Shown here piece by piece: positions 1 through 9,236 of a stretch of DNA of 64,000 nucleotides. Below the pieces are notes generated by a model, which saw only the letters and a program-made list of their open reading frames with translations, ran no database searches and had not been told where the DNA came from. The position numbers and the translations under genes were made by a program. Position 1 is the first letter of the stretch. Each line of letters starts with the position of its first letter. The stretch is from Marixanthomonas spongiae (GTDB taxonomy: Bacteria > Bacteroidota > Bacteroidia > Flavobacteriales > Flavobacteriaceae): NCBI RefSeq assembly GCF_003095375.1, contig NZ_QEHR01000006.1, positions 62,001 to 126,000 on the forward strand, given 5' to 3'.

Positions 1-18
1 GAAAACAATTGATACTTT

Positions 19-48
19 TTGTTTAAAGCTTTTTCAGTGGTATTTTTG
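19..48 (+). promoter_or_regulatory. Bacteroidota-type promoter of sdhCAB
   Basis: TTG at 19-21 and TATTTTTG at 41-48, separated by 19 bases, match the TTG / TAnnTTTG consensus of the Bacteroidota primary sigma factor. Transcription would start near 54, leaving a short leader before the sdhC start at 80. Confidence 0.75.
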
Positions 49-79
49 CGTATCTTAATTTTTCAAAAGTTAAACCATA

Positions 80-748
80 ATGGGAAAATTATCCGCTTCG
101 ATCGCCAAAAAGGTGGCGATGGCCCTTTCAGGTCTATTTCTTGTATTGTTTCTTGCACAGCATTTTACCATCAACTTTACTTCGGTTTTTTCTGAAGAAA
201 CGTTTAACAGCTGGTCGCATTTTATGGGGCACAACTATATTGTGCAGTTTATTTTCCAGCCTATTTTAATTTTTGGGGTTGTATTTCACTTTGTGATGGG
301 CATTGTGTTGGAGCTTAAAAACAACAAAGCCCGAAAAATAAGTTACAAATCATACAAAGGAAACTCCAACTCTACTTGGGCCTCTCGGAATATGATTATT
401 TCCGGTGCTGTGATCTTGGCTTTTTTAGGATTGCATTTTTACGATTTCTGGGTGCCGGAGATCGTTCATAAATATGTAGAGTCCAACCCTGAAGATGCAT
501 TTAGGTATTATACTGAATTGGTCCAAAAGTTTGAAAGCCCTGTGCGCACCGGTATTTACGTGTTGGCGTTCGTGCTGTTGATGTTCCATTTATGGCACGG
601 CTTTGCCTCCTCCTTCCAGACGATGGGATGGAACAATAAATACTCGAAAGCCGTAAAAGGATTCACAAAACTGTATGCTATTATAATACCATTAGGTTTT
701 ATCGTGATTGCCTTGTACCATCATTTTTTTAATCAAATTCCCCACTAA
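80..748 (+). CDS. sdhC: Succinate dehydrogenase cytochrome b subunit
   Basis: Membrane anchor of succinate:quinone oxidoreductase (complex II), passing electrons from succinate to menaquinone in the inner membrane. The 222-residue protein has five hydrophobic segments (about 11-33, 53-79, 104-125, 156-179, 196-217). It carries His28, His70, His119 and His170 in or next to those helices, as expected for the di-haem b558-type single-subunit anchor; this explains why no sdhD follows. It is the first gene of sdhCAB, 12 bases ahead of sdhA, behind a good promoter at 19-48. ATG at 80 gives the standard N-terminus. Confidence 0.95.
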   Translation: MGKLSASIAKKVAMALSGLFLVLFLAQHFTINFTSVFSEETFNSWSHFMGHNYIVQFIFQPILIFGVVFHFVMGIVLELKNNKARKISYKSYKGNSNSTWASRNMIISGAVILAFLGLHFYDFWVPEIVHKYVESNPEDAFRYYTELVQKFESPVRTGIYVLAFVLLMFHLWHGFASSFQTMGWNNKYSKAVKGFTKLYAIIIPLGFIVIALYHHFFNQIPH

Positions 749-760
749 ACCGCAACAGCT

Positions 761-2764
761 ATGTCGATATTAGATTCCAAAATACCAGAAGGGCCTTTAG
801 CCGAAAAGTGGACAAACCATAAAAACAATATTAATCTGGTAAACCCAGCCAATAAACGAAACATCGATGTCATCGTTGTGGGCACAGGTTTGGCAGGAGG
901 AAGCGCCGCGGCAACTTTGGCCGAATTGGGCTACAACGTAAAAACGTTCTGTTATCAAGATTCGCCTCGCAGGGCACACTCCATTGCCGCACAGGGAGGG
1001 ATCAACGCTTCCAAGAATTACCAAGGTGATGGCGACTCTGACTACCGCTTGTTTTACGATACCGTAAAAGGCGGCGACTACCGTTCGCGCGAAGGCAACG
1101 TATATCGTCTTGCCGAGGTGTCGGCCAACATCATCGACCAGTGTGTGGCACAAGGGGTCCCCTTTGCCCGTGAGTACGGTGGGCTGTTGGACAACCGATC
1201 GTTTGGTGGTGTATTGGTATCGCGTACCTTTTATGCGAAAGGACAAACAGGCCAACAATTGCTGTTAGGAGCATATGCCGCTATGAACCGCCAAATTAAC
1301 CGTGGTAAAATCGAAGCGTTTAACCGCCACGAAATGTTGGATTTGGTCCTTATTGACGGAAAAGCTCGTGGCATTATCGCCCGTGATTTGGTTACAGGCG
1401 AGTTGGAAAGGCATTCTGCACATGCGGTAGTGATTGCTTCAGGAGGCTACGGAAACGTGTTTTTCCTTTCTACCAATGCAATGGGGAGCAATGTAACGGC
1501 ATCTTGGAAAATACATAAAAAAGGGGCTTACTTTGCCAACCCGTGTTACACGCAGATACATCCTACCTGTATTCCGGTTTCTGGCGATCACCAGTCCAAA
1601 TTAACGTTGATGTCCGAATCGCTCCGTAATGATGGCCGTATATGGGTTCCGAAGAAAAAAGAAGATGCCGAGGCCATTCGCCAAGGTAAACTAAAACCTA
1701 CCGAACTTTCAGAAGACGAGCGCGATTATTACTTAGAACGCCGTTACCCATCTTTTGGTAACTTGGTGCCTCGTGATGTGGCTTCCCGTGCGGCAAAAGA
1801 GCGTTGCGATGCCGGATTTGGCGTGAACAAAACCGGTGAGGCCGTATTCTTGGATTTTGCATCGGCCATTAAACGCTACGGAAAAGAACAAGCCGTGATG
1901 CACGGAAACCACAACCCTAGTGAAGAAGAAGTAACAAAACTTGGAAAAGAAGTTGTCGCGAATAAATACGGCAACTTATTTGAAATGTACGAGAAAATCG
2001 TGGATGCAAACCCGTACGAAACCCCCATGATGATTTATCCTGCAGTACATTACACTATGGGCGGCATTTGGGTAGATTATAACCTGCAATCTACTATTCC
2101 GGGCTGTTATGTGACCGGCGAAGCCAATTTCAGCGATCACGGAGCCAACCGCTTGGGAGCTTCGGCATTGATGCAAGGTTTGGCCGATGGTTATTTTATT
2201 TTGCCTTATACCATTGGCGACTATCTCGCCGACGACATTAGGACTGGCAAAATCGCAACCGACCAACCTGAATTTGAAGAAGCTGAAAAGAACGTACGTG
2301 AACGTTTAGAGAAATTAATCAATAACAAAGGCAGCAAATCTGTCGATGACATCCACAAGCGTTTGGGTAAAATTATGTGGAATAAATGCGGAATGTCCCG
2401 AAACGCAAAAGGCTTGAAAGAAGCCATAACGGAAATAAGGGAATTGCGCGAACAATTTTGGAACGAAGTAAAAGTGCCCGGCTCCATGGATGAGATGAAC
2501 CCGGAACTGGAAAAAGCCGGCCGTGTGGCAGATTTCCTTGAGCTAGGTGAATTATTTGCTAAAGATGCCCTGCACCGGGAAGAATCCTGTGGCGGTCACT
2601 TTAGGGAAGAATACCAAACCGATGAAGGAGAAGCCATGCGCGATGACGAAAACTTTATGTACGTAGCCGCTTGGGAGTACAACGGAGAACCCAGCGAAGC
2701 GGTATTGCACAAAGAACAGCTGGAATACGACTATATTGAAGTGAAAACGCGGAGTTATAAGTAA
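761..2764 (+). CDS. sdhA: Succinate dehydrogenase / fumarate reductase flavoprotein subunit
   Basis: Catalytic FAD subunit that oxidises succinate to fumarate at the cytoplasmic face of complex II. The 667 residues include the dinucleotide-binding motif [11 protein letters not shown] (40-50), the flavin-linking histidine in [11 protein letters not shown] (His73), the substrate-site HPTC segment and [10 protein letters not shown]. The length fits the long Bacteroidota/epsilonproteobacterial SdhA/FrdA type. It sits between the cytochrome b and iron-sulfur genes and starts 12 bases after sdhC, so cotranscription is likely. Direction in vivo (succinate oxidation or fumarate reduction) cannot be read from sequence alone. 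Confidence 0.97.
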   Translation: MSILDSKIPEGPLAEKWTNHKNNINLVNPANKRNIDVIVVGTGLAGGSAAATLAELGYNVKTFCYQDSPRRAHSIAAQGGINASKNYQGDGDSDYRLFYDTVKGGDYRSREGNVYRLAEVSANIIDQCVAQGVPFAREYGGLLDNRSFGGVLVSRTFYAKGQTGQQLLLGAYAAMNRQINRGKIEAFNRHEMLDLVLIDGKARGIIARDLVTGELERHSAHAVVIASGGYGNVFFLSTNAMGSNVTASWKIHKKGAYFANPCYTQIHPTCIPVSGDHQSKLTLMSESLRNDGRIWVPKKKEDAEAIRQGKLKPTELSEDERDYYLERRYPSFGNLVPRDVASRAAKERCDAGFGVNKTGEAVFLDFASAIKRYGKEQAVMHGNHNPSEEEVTKLGKEVVANKYGNLFEMYEKIVDANPYETPMMIYPAVHYTMGGIWVDYNLQSTIPGCYVTGEANFSDHGANRLGASALMQGLADGYFILPYTIGDYLADDIRTGKIATDQPEFEEAEKNVRERLEKLINNKGSKSVDDIHKRLGKIMWNKCGMSRNAKGLKEAITEIRELREQFWNEVKVPGSMDEMNPELEKAGRVADFLELGELFAKDALHREESCGGHFREEYQTDEGEAMRDDENFMYVAAWEYNGEPSEAVLHKEQLEYDYIEVKTRSYK

Positions 2765-2890
2765 GTTAATGAAGTTCACGGATATATTAAGTATTTGAAA
2801 AGTTAAAGAAATAAATGTGCTTAGTAACTGAATAGTATAGTAACCTATAATCTAAAAGCTCAGTAACCAAGTACCCAAATTAGCGAAGCT
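2765..2890 (+). other. sdhA-sdhB spacer with AGTAAC-type repeats
   Basis: A 126-base gap inside an operon that is otherwise tightly packed. It holds imperfect repeats around AGTAAC (for example at about 2822, 2838 and 2863) and no ORF. No strong hairpin or T-run was seen, so read-through into sdhB is expected. Low-complexity filler of this kind is common in flavobacterial intergenic DNA. Confidence 0.4.
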
Positions 2891-3637
2891 ATGAAACTTA
2901 CACTAAAAATATGGCGTCAAAAAAACGCTGACACTAAAGGAAGTTTGCAAACCTACCCGATCGACGGAATAGACGGTGATATGTCCTTTTTGGAAATGCT
3001 GGACGTGTTAAACGAAGAACTTATCGAAAAAGGCGAAGAGCCTGTGGTGTTCGATCACGATTGCCGTGAAGGAATTTGCGGTTCCTGTTCTTTGCAAATT
3101 GATGGTAGGCCGCACGGTCCCGAACGCCATACTACTACTTGCCAATTGCACATGCGCCATTTTAACGATGGCGATACGGTGATTGTAGAGCCGTTCAGGG
3201 CGACTGCTTTCCCCGTTATTAAGGATCTAATGGTAGATCGTAGTTCTTTTGACCGCATTCAACAGGCCGGTGGGTATGTTTCGGTTAACACCTCGGGAAA
3301 CACCATCGATGCCAACGCCACACCAGTAGAGAAAGACAATGCAGACGAAGCTTTCAACTCGGCTACGTGTATTGGTTGTGGTGCTTGTGTAGCCGCGTGT
3401 GTAAATGCCAGTGCGATGTTGTTCACTTCGGCTAAAGTGAGCCAGTTTGCTTTGTTGCCACAAGGTGAAGTAGAAGCGACACGGCGTGTTTTGAATATGG
3501 TAGAGCAAATGGACAAAGAAGGTTTTGGTGCGTGCAGCAATACCGGGGCCTGCTTTATTGAGTGTCCAAAAGATATTTCGCTGGAAAACATTGCCCGTAT
3601 CAACCGGGAGTACTTAAAGGCGAGTGCCGAAGGGTAA
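2891..3637 (+). CDS. sdhB: Succinate dehydrogenase iron-sulfur subunit
   Basis: Electron-transfer subunit of complex II that links the SdhA flavin to the quinone site. The 248-residue protein has an N-terminal plant-type [2Fe-2S] domain with Cys58, Cys63, Cys66 and Cys84. The C-terminal half has two cysteine clusters ([11 protein letters not shown] and [12 protein letters not shown]) for the [4Fe-4S] and [3Fe-4S] centres. It is the last gene of sdhCAB and is followed at once by a terminator hairpin. Confidence 0.97.
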   Translation: MKLTLKIWRQKNADTKGSLQTYPIDGIDGDMSFLEMLDVLNEELIEKGEEPVVFDHDCREGICGSCSLQIDGRPHGPERHTTTCQLHMRHFNDGDTVIVEPFRATAFPVIKDLMVDRSSFDRIQQAGGYVSVNTSGNTIDANATPVEKDNADEAFNSATCIGCGACVAACVNASAMLFTSAKVSQFALLPQGEVEATRRVLNMVEQMDKEGFGACSNTGACFIECPKDISLENIARINREYLKASAEG

Positions 3638-3661
3638 ACGAAAAAAAAATTTACTGTTTAT

Positions 3662-3694
3662 AAAAACCCAGATCTTTTTTAGGTTTGGGTTTTT
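3662..3694 (+). terminator. Rho-independent terminator of sdhCAB
   Basis: AAAAACCCA and TGGGTTTTT form a 9-bp stem around a T-rich loop, starting about 25 bases after the sdhB stop. The descending arm ends in a T tract. It may also serve the minus-strand pseudogene that ends at 3696. Confidence 0.75.
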
Positions 3695-3695
3695 A

Positions 3696-4201
3696 TTAAT
3701 ACCCTATGATTAAAATACCTTTTAAAGGAAGTTTTAGCCTGTTGCTTATGTAAAGTGTTTCTAAAAAGGAATAGATTTTGGAAAAGTCATCTCCTCCTCT
3801 ATAATTGTTTCGAACAGCGATGATAAGATATTCCACTTCAAACATCATGCAGGCTTGAAAAATATTTTTTAAAAACTGATTGTTAGCTACCGCTCTTCCT
3901 GCTTCAACTTCAAGTACTATCTTTCCATCGTTGCTTATTGCATCGGCATGAAAGCTTTTATCTATTTGATTGTTTTGACCAAAAAGAACCGGTACGGGTA
4001 TTTTCTCCTTCTTTCTTTTACCGGTTTCTACTTTAAAATCAAGTTCTTCCAGAAAAGGCCTCAGTTTTTCTAAACATGATTGCTATTGTGTTGGTGGTCT
4101 TCCGAAGAAATTTCAGCAGTAACAGTGTTAAAACAGTTGATTACGGCCTGTATTTCTGAAGTAATGCCATTGGAACGTGGAAAAAACTGAAAACGAATCA
4201 T
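3696..4201 (-). pseudogene. Frameshifted nuclease-like gene (possible PD-(D/E)XK fold)
   Basis: Reading the minus strand from ATG at 4201 gives about 43 residues beginning MIRFQFFPRSNG, then a stop near 4075. The adjacent frame continues from about 4080 to a stop at 3696 with about 125 residues of protein-like sequence. A single missing base (or two extra) in 4073-4086 would join them into a protein of about 168 residues. The second half contains HADAISNDGKIVLEVEAGRA, which resembles the D-x(n)-E-x-E/K core of restriction-type nucleases, and ends KLPLKGILIIGY. The vsr-like gene starts 36 bases away on the other strand. Nuclease assignment is inference; the broken frame is seen directly. A sequencing error cannot be excluded. 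Confidence 0.65.
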
Positions 4202-4237
4202 AAGAAGCAGGATATAACGTTTTAAATTATAAGTTTT

Positions 4238-4726
4238 ATGCTTACCTTAAAACAAATGTCCTACGAAGATAATAAAATAAAAGTACCACGGTTTAACGAG
4301 GAGTCTGGGTTTTACACCACTAAAAAACGTTCCAAGATCATGAGCAGGATAGGTGGCAAGAACACCAAGCCCGAAATGCTGTTCCGAAGGGCACTGTGGG
4401 CAAAAGGGATTCGGTATCGGGTTCATTCAAAACAGTTGCCGGGCAAGCCCGATGTTTCCATTAAAAAATACAAATTGGCAATTTTTATCGATGGCGAATT
4501 TTGGCACGGCTATAATTGGAACGAGAAAAAGGAGACCATTAAAAGCAACCGTGGTTTTTGGATTCCCAAAATTGAGCGGAACATGCAACGCGACCGCGAA
4601 GTAAACCAACAATTGCAAGAAATGGGCTATACCGTTTTCAGGTTTTGGGAACGGGAAGTGAAAAACCAGCTCAAAAAATGCATAAACGACGTTATGGTCT
4701 ATATTCAAACAGGCTACACTACCTAA
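4238..4726 (+). CDS. vsr: Very short patch repair (Vsr) endonuclease
   Basis: Vsr nicks DNA 5' of T in T:G mismatches produced by deamination of 5-methylcytosine, beginning repair at sites methylated by a partner cytosine methylase. The 162-residue protein carries the family core: KRSKIMSRIGGKNTKPE near the N-terminus, LPGKPD with its metal-binding Asp, FIDGEFWHG, and RDREVNQQLQEMGYTVFRFWE at the end. The start may be ATG 4238 or ATG 4256 (MSYEDNK); the sequence does not decide. No DNA cytosine methyltransferase is in the window, which is unusual because Vsr normally travels with one. The neighbouring broken nuclease-like gene suggests a decayed restriction-modification locus. Confidence 0.92.
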   Translation: MLTLKQMSYEDNKIKVPRFNEESGFYTTKKRSKIMSRIGGKNTKPEMLFRRALWAKGIRYRVHSKQLPGKPDVSIKKYKLAIFIDGEFWHGYNWNEKKETIKSNRGFWIPKIERNMQRDREVNQQLQEMGYTVFRFWEREVKNQLKKCINDVMVYIQTGYTT

Positions 4727-4745
4727 CGTATAACCGGATTATAAT

Positions 4746-6983
4746 TTAGAAAAACTGGGGCGCCATTTTACCAGAGTAAAAAACCGTGAGGTTGCGTAAG
4801 ATAACCTGTAGAAACTTGTTCATATCGTAGGGTTTTACAATGATGTCGTTCATCCCGCTGTTGTAGATTTCAAACCGCATATCTTCCACTTCAACGGCTG
4901 TCAAGGCGATAATGGGGATGGTAGTGTTGAAACTCCGTATTTTTTTGGTCGCCTCCAGCCCATCCATAACGGGCATATTGATGTCCATAAGCACCAAATC
5001 GAAATTGTTTTGCTTTACTTGCTCCACAGCTTCCTTGCCGTTTTCGGCAATGGTACACAGTACTTGGTTCTTGGTCAAAATCTTCTTGGTCACCGCTTGG
5101 TTGATTCGGTTATCTTCAACAATGAGAATGCGTTTGTCCACCAACAGTTTTTTGTTCAACAAATTGTCTTCTGGTTTATTTTCGGCTTTGTCCACTACTT
5201 CAAAGCTTAAATCGAACCAAAAGCTGGATCCTCCTTTCTTTTTGCTTTCCACGTTTATTTCTGAATTGGAGCGTTTCAACAGTTTTTTTACAATGGTCAG
5301 CCCCAGTCCAGTGCCTTGATAGCTGTAGTTTTCGTTATCCACTTGCGAAAATGCATTGAAGATGCGCTCTTGGTCTTTTTCTGAAATACCAATGCCCGTA
5401 TCGGTTACTTTAAAACACAGTACCGCATTGGTGGCGCTTACTTTCACAGGATTTACCGAAATGGTTATTTGCCCGTTTTCGGTAAATTTACACGCATTGC
5501 CCACCAAGTTCATTAAAATCTGGGAGAGGGCAATTGCGTTGCCCCGAAGCACTTTTGGCACTTTATCTGAAATGTGCACCGACAGCTTATTTTTGTTTTG
5601 AAGCCGCATATACTCAAAAGATGAAGCTATTTTGTCCAATAAATTATCAATATTGAAATTGGTAATGTGCGCTTCCATTTTATTGGCGTCTATTTTATTG
5701 ATCTGCAGCACATTGTTGATCAAGGCCAATAAGTAATCTGCCGAGAATTTTAACGACTTTAGGTCTTCTTCGTGGTTTTTCAGCGACGGGTCTTCCAATA
5801 AAATAGAGCTCAGCCCTATTACGCCGTACAGCGGTGTTCGCAGTTCGTGGCTTACGGTAGAGAAAAACTCGGTCTTGGAACGCGACATTTTTTCGGCGTG
5901 TTGTTTGGCTTCCAAAAACTCCCGGTTGCGCCTCCTGAGCTTTCGTACCAGTTGTTTACGTCTGCGGAAGGCTAGCAAGAAAATGATGAACAGCAACAAA
6001 AGTATTCCAGATATAACATACAGTATGGTATTCAAGTTGCTTTTGTTCTTTACGATTTCGGCCTGCAATTGGTTTTTAAGTTCGGCGGCTTCAATGTCCT
6101 TTCGGTATTCTGAAACCTGAAATTTTGCCGATACCGTTTCGGTCTGTGCATTGTTTACGTTGCGCATGTTTTGTTCCAGGTATTTATCAAACTCTGCGCG
6201 CATTTTATAGGCTTCTTTATACTTTTCTTGTGCAAAGAGGCTTTTACTGAGCCCTAAGTAAGCAGATTCCAGCTCTAAACTGAGGTTTTTCTTTTTTGCT
6301 TCTTCTATGGCTTTGTTAAAATAACTGTCTGCCAATTCGTAATTCCCTTTTTCAAGGTGGTATTCGCCCGTTAAAACGTCAATACCTATGTAATTGAAGT
6401 GTTCCTTGTTAAAATCATTGAATTTTCTGGCTTTCAATAAATGTACATAAGCTTTATTGAGCTCGTTGGCATCCATGGCCGTTAAAACAGTGTTGTAATG
6501 GGCATCTGCTATGCCTGCAGAGTCTTTCAGCTTTTCAAAAAGGGCAATGGATTTGTCGTGGTACTGAAATGCCTTTTCATAATTCTGTTCCAGTTCGGCA
6601 TACACATTGGCCAAGTCCATGTATGAAAGTGCGGTCGCCGTATCGTTTTTGGCAAGTTTAGCATAGCGTTCAGACTTCTCAAAGCTTTCTTTGGCCTGAA
6701 GGGTGTCGTTGAGGCCTAAATAATCATAGCCTAAATTTCGGTAACCTTGATGTATGTGGTAGTTGTTTTGGTTTTTTAAGCCTTTTTTAAGTAATTCGAT
6801 GTTCAATTTAAGCGACTCTTCATAATCGCCCTTGTTGTAATAGATGTCAGCAGCTTTGTCCAGCTCCTTAAAGGAATAGTGTTCATAGAATGGCAGGCTG
6901 TCCTGTGGCTGGTTTTCAGTTTGAGCAGCTGTAAACTGAATAACGTGCCAAAAGCAACAGAGCAGGAGTATTTTTTTGTTCAT
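4746..6983 (-). CDS. TPR-containing hybrid sensor histidine kinase / response regulator
   Basis: Membrane sensor kinase of the Bacteroidota hybrid type, 745 residues. In order: signal peptide (1-20), TPR-like helical repeats in the periplasm (about 35-275), a helix of about 285-315, one membrane segment (318-339), a HisKA dimerisation domain with phospho-acceptor His379 in TVSHELRTPL, a HATPase domain with the N box (NLVGNACKFTENG), G1 (DTGIGI) and G2 (GTGLGL), then a receiver domain with Asp667 (MDINMPVMDG) and Lys717. There is no output domain, so phosphate must be passed to another protein or used to tune the kinase. It is transcribed alone. The ligand is unknown. Confidence 0.92.
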   Translation of the reverse strand: MNKKILLLCCFWHVIQFTAAQTENQPQDSLPFYEHYSFKELDKAADIYYNKGDYEESLKLNIELLKKGLKNQNNYHIHQGYRNLGYDYLGLNDTLQAKESFEKSERYAKLAKNDTATALSYMDLANVYAELEQNYEKAFQYHDKSIALFEKLKDSAGIADAHYNTVLTAMDANELNKAYVHLLKARKFNDFNKEHFNYIGIDVLTGEYHLEKGNYELADSYFNKAIEEAKKKNLSLELESAYLGLSKSLFAQEKYKEAYKMRAEFDKYLEQNMRNVNNAQTETVSAKFQVSEYRKDIEAAELKNQLQAEIVKNKSNLNTILYVISGILLLLFIIFLLAFRRRKQLVRKLRRRNREFLEAKQHAEKMSRSKTEFFSTVSHELRTPLYGVIGLSSILLEDPSLKNHEEDLKSLKFSADYLLALINNVLQINKIDANKMEAHITNFNIDNLLDKIASSFEYMRLQNKNKLSVHISDKVPKVLRGNAIALSQILMNLVGNACKFTENGQITISVNPVKVSATNAVLCFKVTDTGIGISEKDQERIFNAFSQVDNENYSYQGTGLGLTIVKKLLKRSNSEINVESKKKGGSSFWFDLSFEVVDKAENKPEDNLLNKKLLVDKRILIVEDNRINQAVTKKILTKNQVLCTIAENGKEAVEQVKQNNFDLVLMDINMPVMDGLEATKKIRSFNTTIPIIALTAVEVEDMRFEIYNSGMNDIIVKPYDMNKFLQVILRNLTVFYSGKMAPQFF

Positions 6984-7038
6984 ATAAAAAAGCCAATAAA
7001 AAAAACAAGGTACGTAATTTCTTAAAAAAATCGACTTT

Positions 7039-7069
7039 TTGGAAGAGTTAATATATACCCTTACATTTA
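7039..7069 (+). promoter_or_regulatory. Promoter of the aminotransferase gene, near-leaderless
   Basis: TTG at 7039-7041 and TACATTTA at 7062-7069, 20 bases apart. The -7 box ends only four bases before the ATG at 7074, so the transcript should start at or very near the start codon. Confidence 0.6.
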
Positions 7070-7073
7070 CAGT

Positions 7074-8210
7074 ATGATCTCAAAACTGCCCAATACCACT
7101 ACGTCTATTTTCAGCATTATGAGCCAATTGGCCGCTGACCACCATGCTATCAATTTAGCCCAAGGCTTCCCTGGGTTTGAAAGTGATTCCGTTTTGATCG
7201 ATCTTGTGAACAAAGCGATGAAAGACGGGTATAACCAATATGCCCCGATGCCGGGCGACAAAAAACTGCGGGAAGTGATTTCAAAAAAAATTGAAAGCCT
7301 TTACCACAAAAAATACCAAGCCGATAGGGAAATTACCATTACAGCAGGAGCCACACAGGCCATTTTTACCGCAATTGCAGCTACGATCCACAAAGACGAT
7401 GAGGTGCTGCTCTTTACCCCGGCCTATGACTGCTATAAGCCTTCGGTAGAATTGTTTGGCGGAAAAACGGTTGAAATTCAGTTAGAAGCTCCAGATTATC
7501 AACCTAATTGGGAGAAAGTTTCAGAAAAAATAACGCCAAAAACCAAAATGATCATCATCAATACCCCGCACAATCCCAGTGGTATGTTGTTTGCTGAAGC
7601 TGATATGCTGCAATTGCAGAAAATTGCCGAAGAAAACGATTTGCTGGTATTGAGCGATGAGGTGTACGAGCACATCGTGTTTGATGACGCCGAGCACCAA
7701 AGCGCCGCCAAGTTCCCACAGTTGGCCAAGCGCACGTTTATAACCGCTTCTTTTGGAAAGACCTTTCACAACACCGGATGGAAAATGGGCTATTGCGCAG
7801 CACCCGAATATTTAATGAAGGAGTTTCAAAAAGTGCATCAATTCAATGTGTTTTCGGTAAACCACCCTGTTCAAAAAGCATTGGCAACTTATTTGCAGAA
7901 CGAAGCAAACTATACATCGCTGCCTTCCTTTTATCAAGAAAAACGGGACTTCTTTTTAGAAGCAATTAAAGATTCCCGTTTTAAATTCACACCTTCTAAA
8001 GGAACGTATTTTCAATTGCTCGATTTTTCTGAAATAAGCGATGAACGCGATATCGACTTTGCAGACCGATTGACCCGGGAACACAAAATAGCCACCATCC
8101 CCACTTCGGTATTCAATAAAGACAATCAGGATTTTAAACAATTACGGGTGTGTTTTGCCAAGACGGAAGAGGAACTGAAAAAAGCTGCAGCCATTTTAAA
8201 TGGAATATAA
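7074..8210 (+). CDS. Methionine/glutamine-type aminotransferase (YbdL-like)
   Basis: PLP-dependent fold-type I aminotransferase, 378 residues, of the YbdL/kynurenine-glutamine transaminase K group. Signature residues are AQGFPGF (29-35), NTPHNPSG with Asn167, SDEVYEH with Asp195 and Tyr198, and the PLP lysine Lys229 in SFGKTFHNTGWKMGY. Relatives transaminate methionine, glutamine and aromatic amino acids with 2-oxo acids, including the last step of methionine salvage (2-oxo-4-methylthiobutanoate to methionine). The omega-amidase gene at 9237 would consume the 2-oxoglutaramate formed when glutamine is the donor, supporting this role. Substrate choice is inferred. Confidence 0.88.
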   Translation: MISKLPNTTTSIFSIMSQLAADHHAINLAQGFPGFESDSVLIDLVNKAMKDGYNQYAPMPGDKKLREVISKKIESLYHKKYQADREITITAGATQAIFTAIAATIHKDDEVLLFTPAYDCYKPSVELFGGKTVEIQLEAPDYQPNWEKVSEKITPKTKMIIINTPHNPSGMLFAEADMLQLQKIAEENDLLVLSDEVYEHIVFDDAEHQSAAKFPQLAKRTFITASFGKTFHNTGWKMGYCAAPEYLMKEFQKVHQFNVFSVNHPVQKALATYLQNEANYTSLPSFYQEKRDFFLEAIKDSRFKFTPSKGTYFQLLDFSEISDERDIDFADRLTREHKIATIPTSVFNKDNQDFKQLRVCFAKTEEELKKAAAILNGI

Positions 8211-8229
8211 CAACTTGAGAAGTGCGGCC

Positions 8230-8424
8230 TTAACCTTTTCTTTTCTTTCTCCGCTTTAAGTAGGGGTGTTTTCGGGAAAGTTCTTCCCAAATCATTTTTA
8301 AGATGTAGAATATAACCGCTGCCAAGAACACCAAATGGAACAACACGCCAAAATCGAAAAAAAGCACGCCAACCAGCCAAGTGGCGCCAAACACGATTGA
8401 TAGGATCAAGAAAAATGTTTTCAT
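8230..8424 (-). CDS. Small membrane protein (lmo0937/DUF5670-like)
   Basis: 64 residues with two hydrophobic stretches (about 3-24 and 27-46) and a very basic tail (SRKHPYLKRRKKRKG) that should face the cytoplasm. The layout resembles the small lmo0937/DUF5670 membrane proteins, but the match is by general shape only. It is convergent with the aminotransferase, with 19 bases between the stops. Function unknown. Confidence 0.55.
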   Translation of the reverse strand: MKTFFLILSIVFGATWLVGVLFFDFGVLFHLVFLAAVIFYILKMIWEELSRKHPYLKRRKKRKG

Positions 8425-8587
8425 TGGTTTGGTATTTAAATGGATGTACGCCCTATAAATATAGTGTTTTTTTAGCTATTAATACGCCGAATTTACAATA
8501 CAGCCAACAACACACTTTGCTCAAATAGCGATTGCACGTAAGATGTCTTTTAACGTTTTAGTAGGAATAAAAGGGCGGTCTTTTTAC

Positions 8588-8595
8588 TACCTTTA
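8588..8595 (+). promoter_or_regulatory. -7 promoter box, TACCTTTA
   Basis: A TAnnTTTA box 28 bases before ATG 8623 of the small hypothetical gene. The closeness of ATG 8599 (three bases away) makes the later ATG the more likely start. Confidence 0.45.
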
Positions 8596-8622
8596 AAAAT
8601 GACGACCATAACCTTAAGTATC

Positions 8623-8925
8623 ATGAACACAGAAGAAAAACAAAACCCCAAGTATGTAGCGGGAAGCGATGAAGCACAACAGGAGAAATACACTGGAAAA
8701 ACTGGGAAAGCTGACAAAGAAGAAGCAAAATTTCGAAGGGGCGATGATAACCGGCTGGAAATGTTGGGGAAAAAATGGAAACAGATACGCGATCCCTTTC
8801 TAGAAAAGCATAACCTGTCCTTTTCAGAAGATGAAAGCAGGGATTTTAGCGAAACGGTATCCTGTATAGCAGAACAAACAGGAATGAATAGGAAAGAAGT
8901 GCTGCAAAAAATAGAAGATTGGTGA
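8623..8925 (+). CDS. Small charged hypothetical protein
   Basis: Not assigned to a family. From ATG 8623 it is 100 residues, highly hydrophilic and Lys/Glu rich, with no signal or membrane segment. The first 45 residues look disordered; the last 55 (ending ETVSCIAEQTGMNRKEVLQKIEDW) look helical. An upstream in-frame ATG at 8599 exists, but the -7 box at 8588-8595 would place the transcript start almost on it, so 8623 is preferred. A hairpin terminator follows at 8938. Confidence 0.6.
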   Translation: MNTEEKQNPKYVAGSDEAQQEKYTGKTGKADKEEAKFRRGDDNRLEMLGKKWKQIRDPFLEKHNLSFSEDESRDFSETVSCIAEQTGMNRKEVLQKIEDW

Positions 8926-8937
8926 GAATAATTTGAT

Positions 8938-8965
8938 GTTATGCCTAAAATGCATAACTTTTTGA
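8938..8965 (+). terminator. Terminator after the small hypothetical gene
   Basis: GTTATGC and GCATAAC form a stem around CTAAAAT, followed by TTTTTG, 14 bases after the stop at 8925. Confidence 0.6.
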
Positions 8966-8989
8966 AGTTGAACCCTATAAAATTGAATT

Positions 8990-9160
8990 ATGAACCGTTT
9001 TTTATTAATACTTGGCGTTTTATGCCTTCTCGCTTGGGGAGTATTGTACTTTTCAACCACGGTGAGCTGGTTGCACCCGCTTACTTTTTTTGGTGTGGCT
9101 TTTGTTATTTTAGGCTTTATTTGGAAACGCTCGCCAGATTATCACATTGGCCATAATTAA
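8990..9160 (+). CDS. 56-residue membrane protein
   Basis: A short ORF from ATG 8990 to TAA 9158-9160 encodes MNRFLLILGVLCLLAWGVLY and onward to a C-terminus SPDYHIGHN. It has two hydrophobic helices (about 3-21 and 30-45) and a hydrophilic tail. A longer ORF in another frame (8941-9156) covers the same DNA, but its translation is not protein-like, whereas this one has a clean two-helix pattern. Function unknown. Confidence 0.55.
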   Translation: MNRFLLILGVLCLLAWGVLYFSTTVSWLHPLTFFGVAFVILGFIWKRSPDYHIGHN

Positions 9161-9163
9161 AGG

Positions 9164-9171
9164 TATTTTTG
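9164..9171 (+). promoter_or_regulatory. -7 promoter box, TATTTTTG, for the omega-amidase gene
   Basis: Perfect TAnnTTTG box just after the stop of the 56-residue ORF, about 65 bases upstream of ATG 9237. No clear -33 TTG at the right spacing. Confidence 0.45.
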
Positions 9172-9236
9172 GATACCAGTTACTATATCCTGCGAGATGA
9201 TGCCGAAGGCTTCCTTGTAAGTGTTAAAACGCGACT

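Noticed and set aside
797-1258. Long minus-strand ORFs inside sdhA and sdhB
   Set aside because: They are antisense shadows of strongly conserved genes, with no promoter and no protein-like composition.
8941-9156. 71-codon ORF overlapping the small membrane protein
   Set aside because: Its translation mixes residues at random, whereas the frame starting at 8990 gives a clean two-helix membrane protein.
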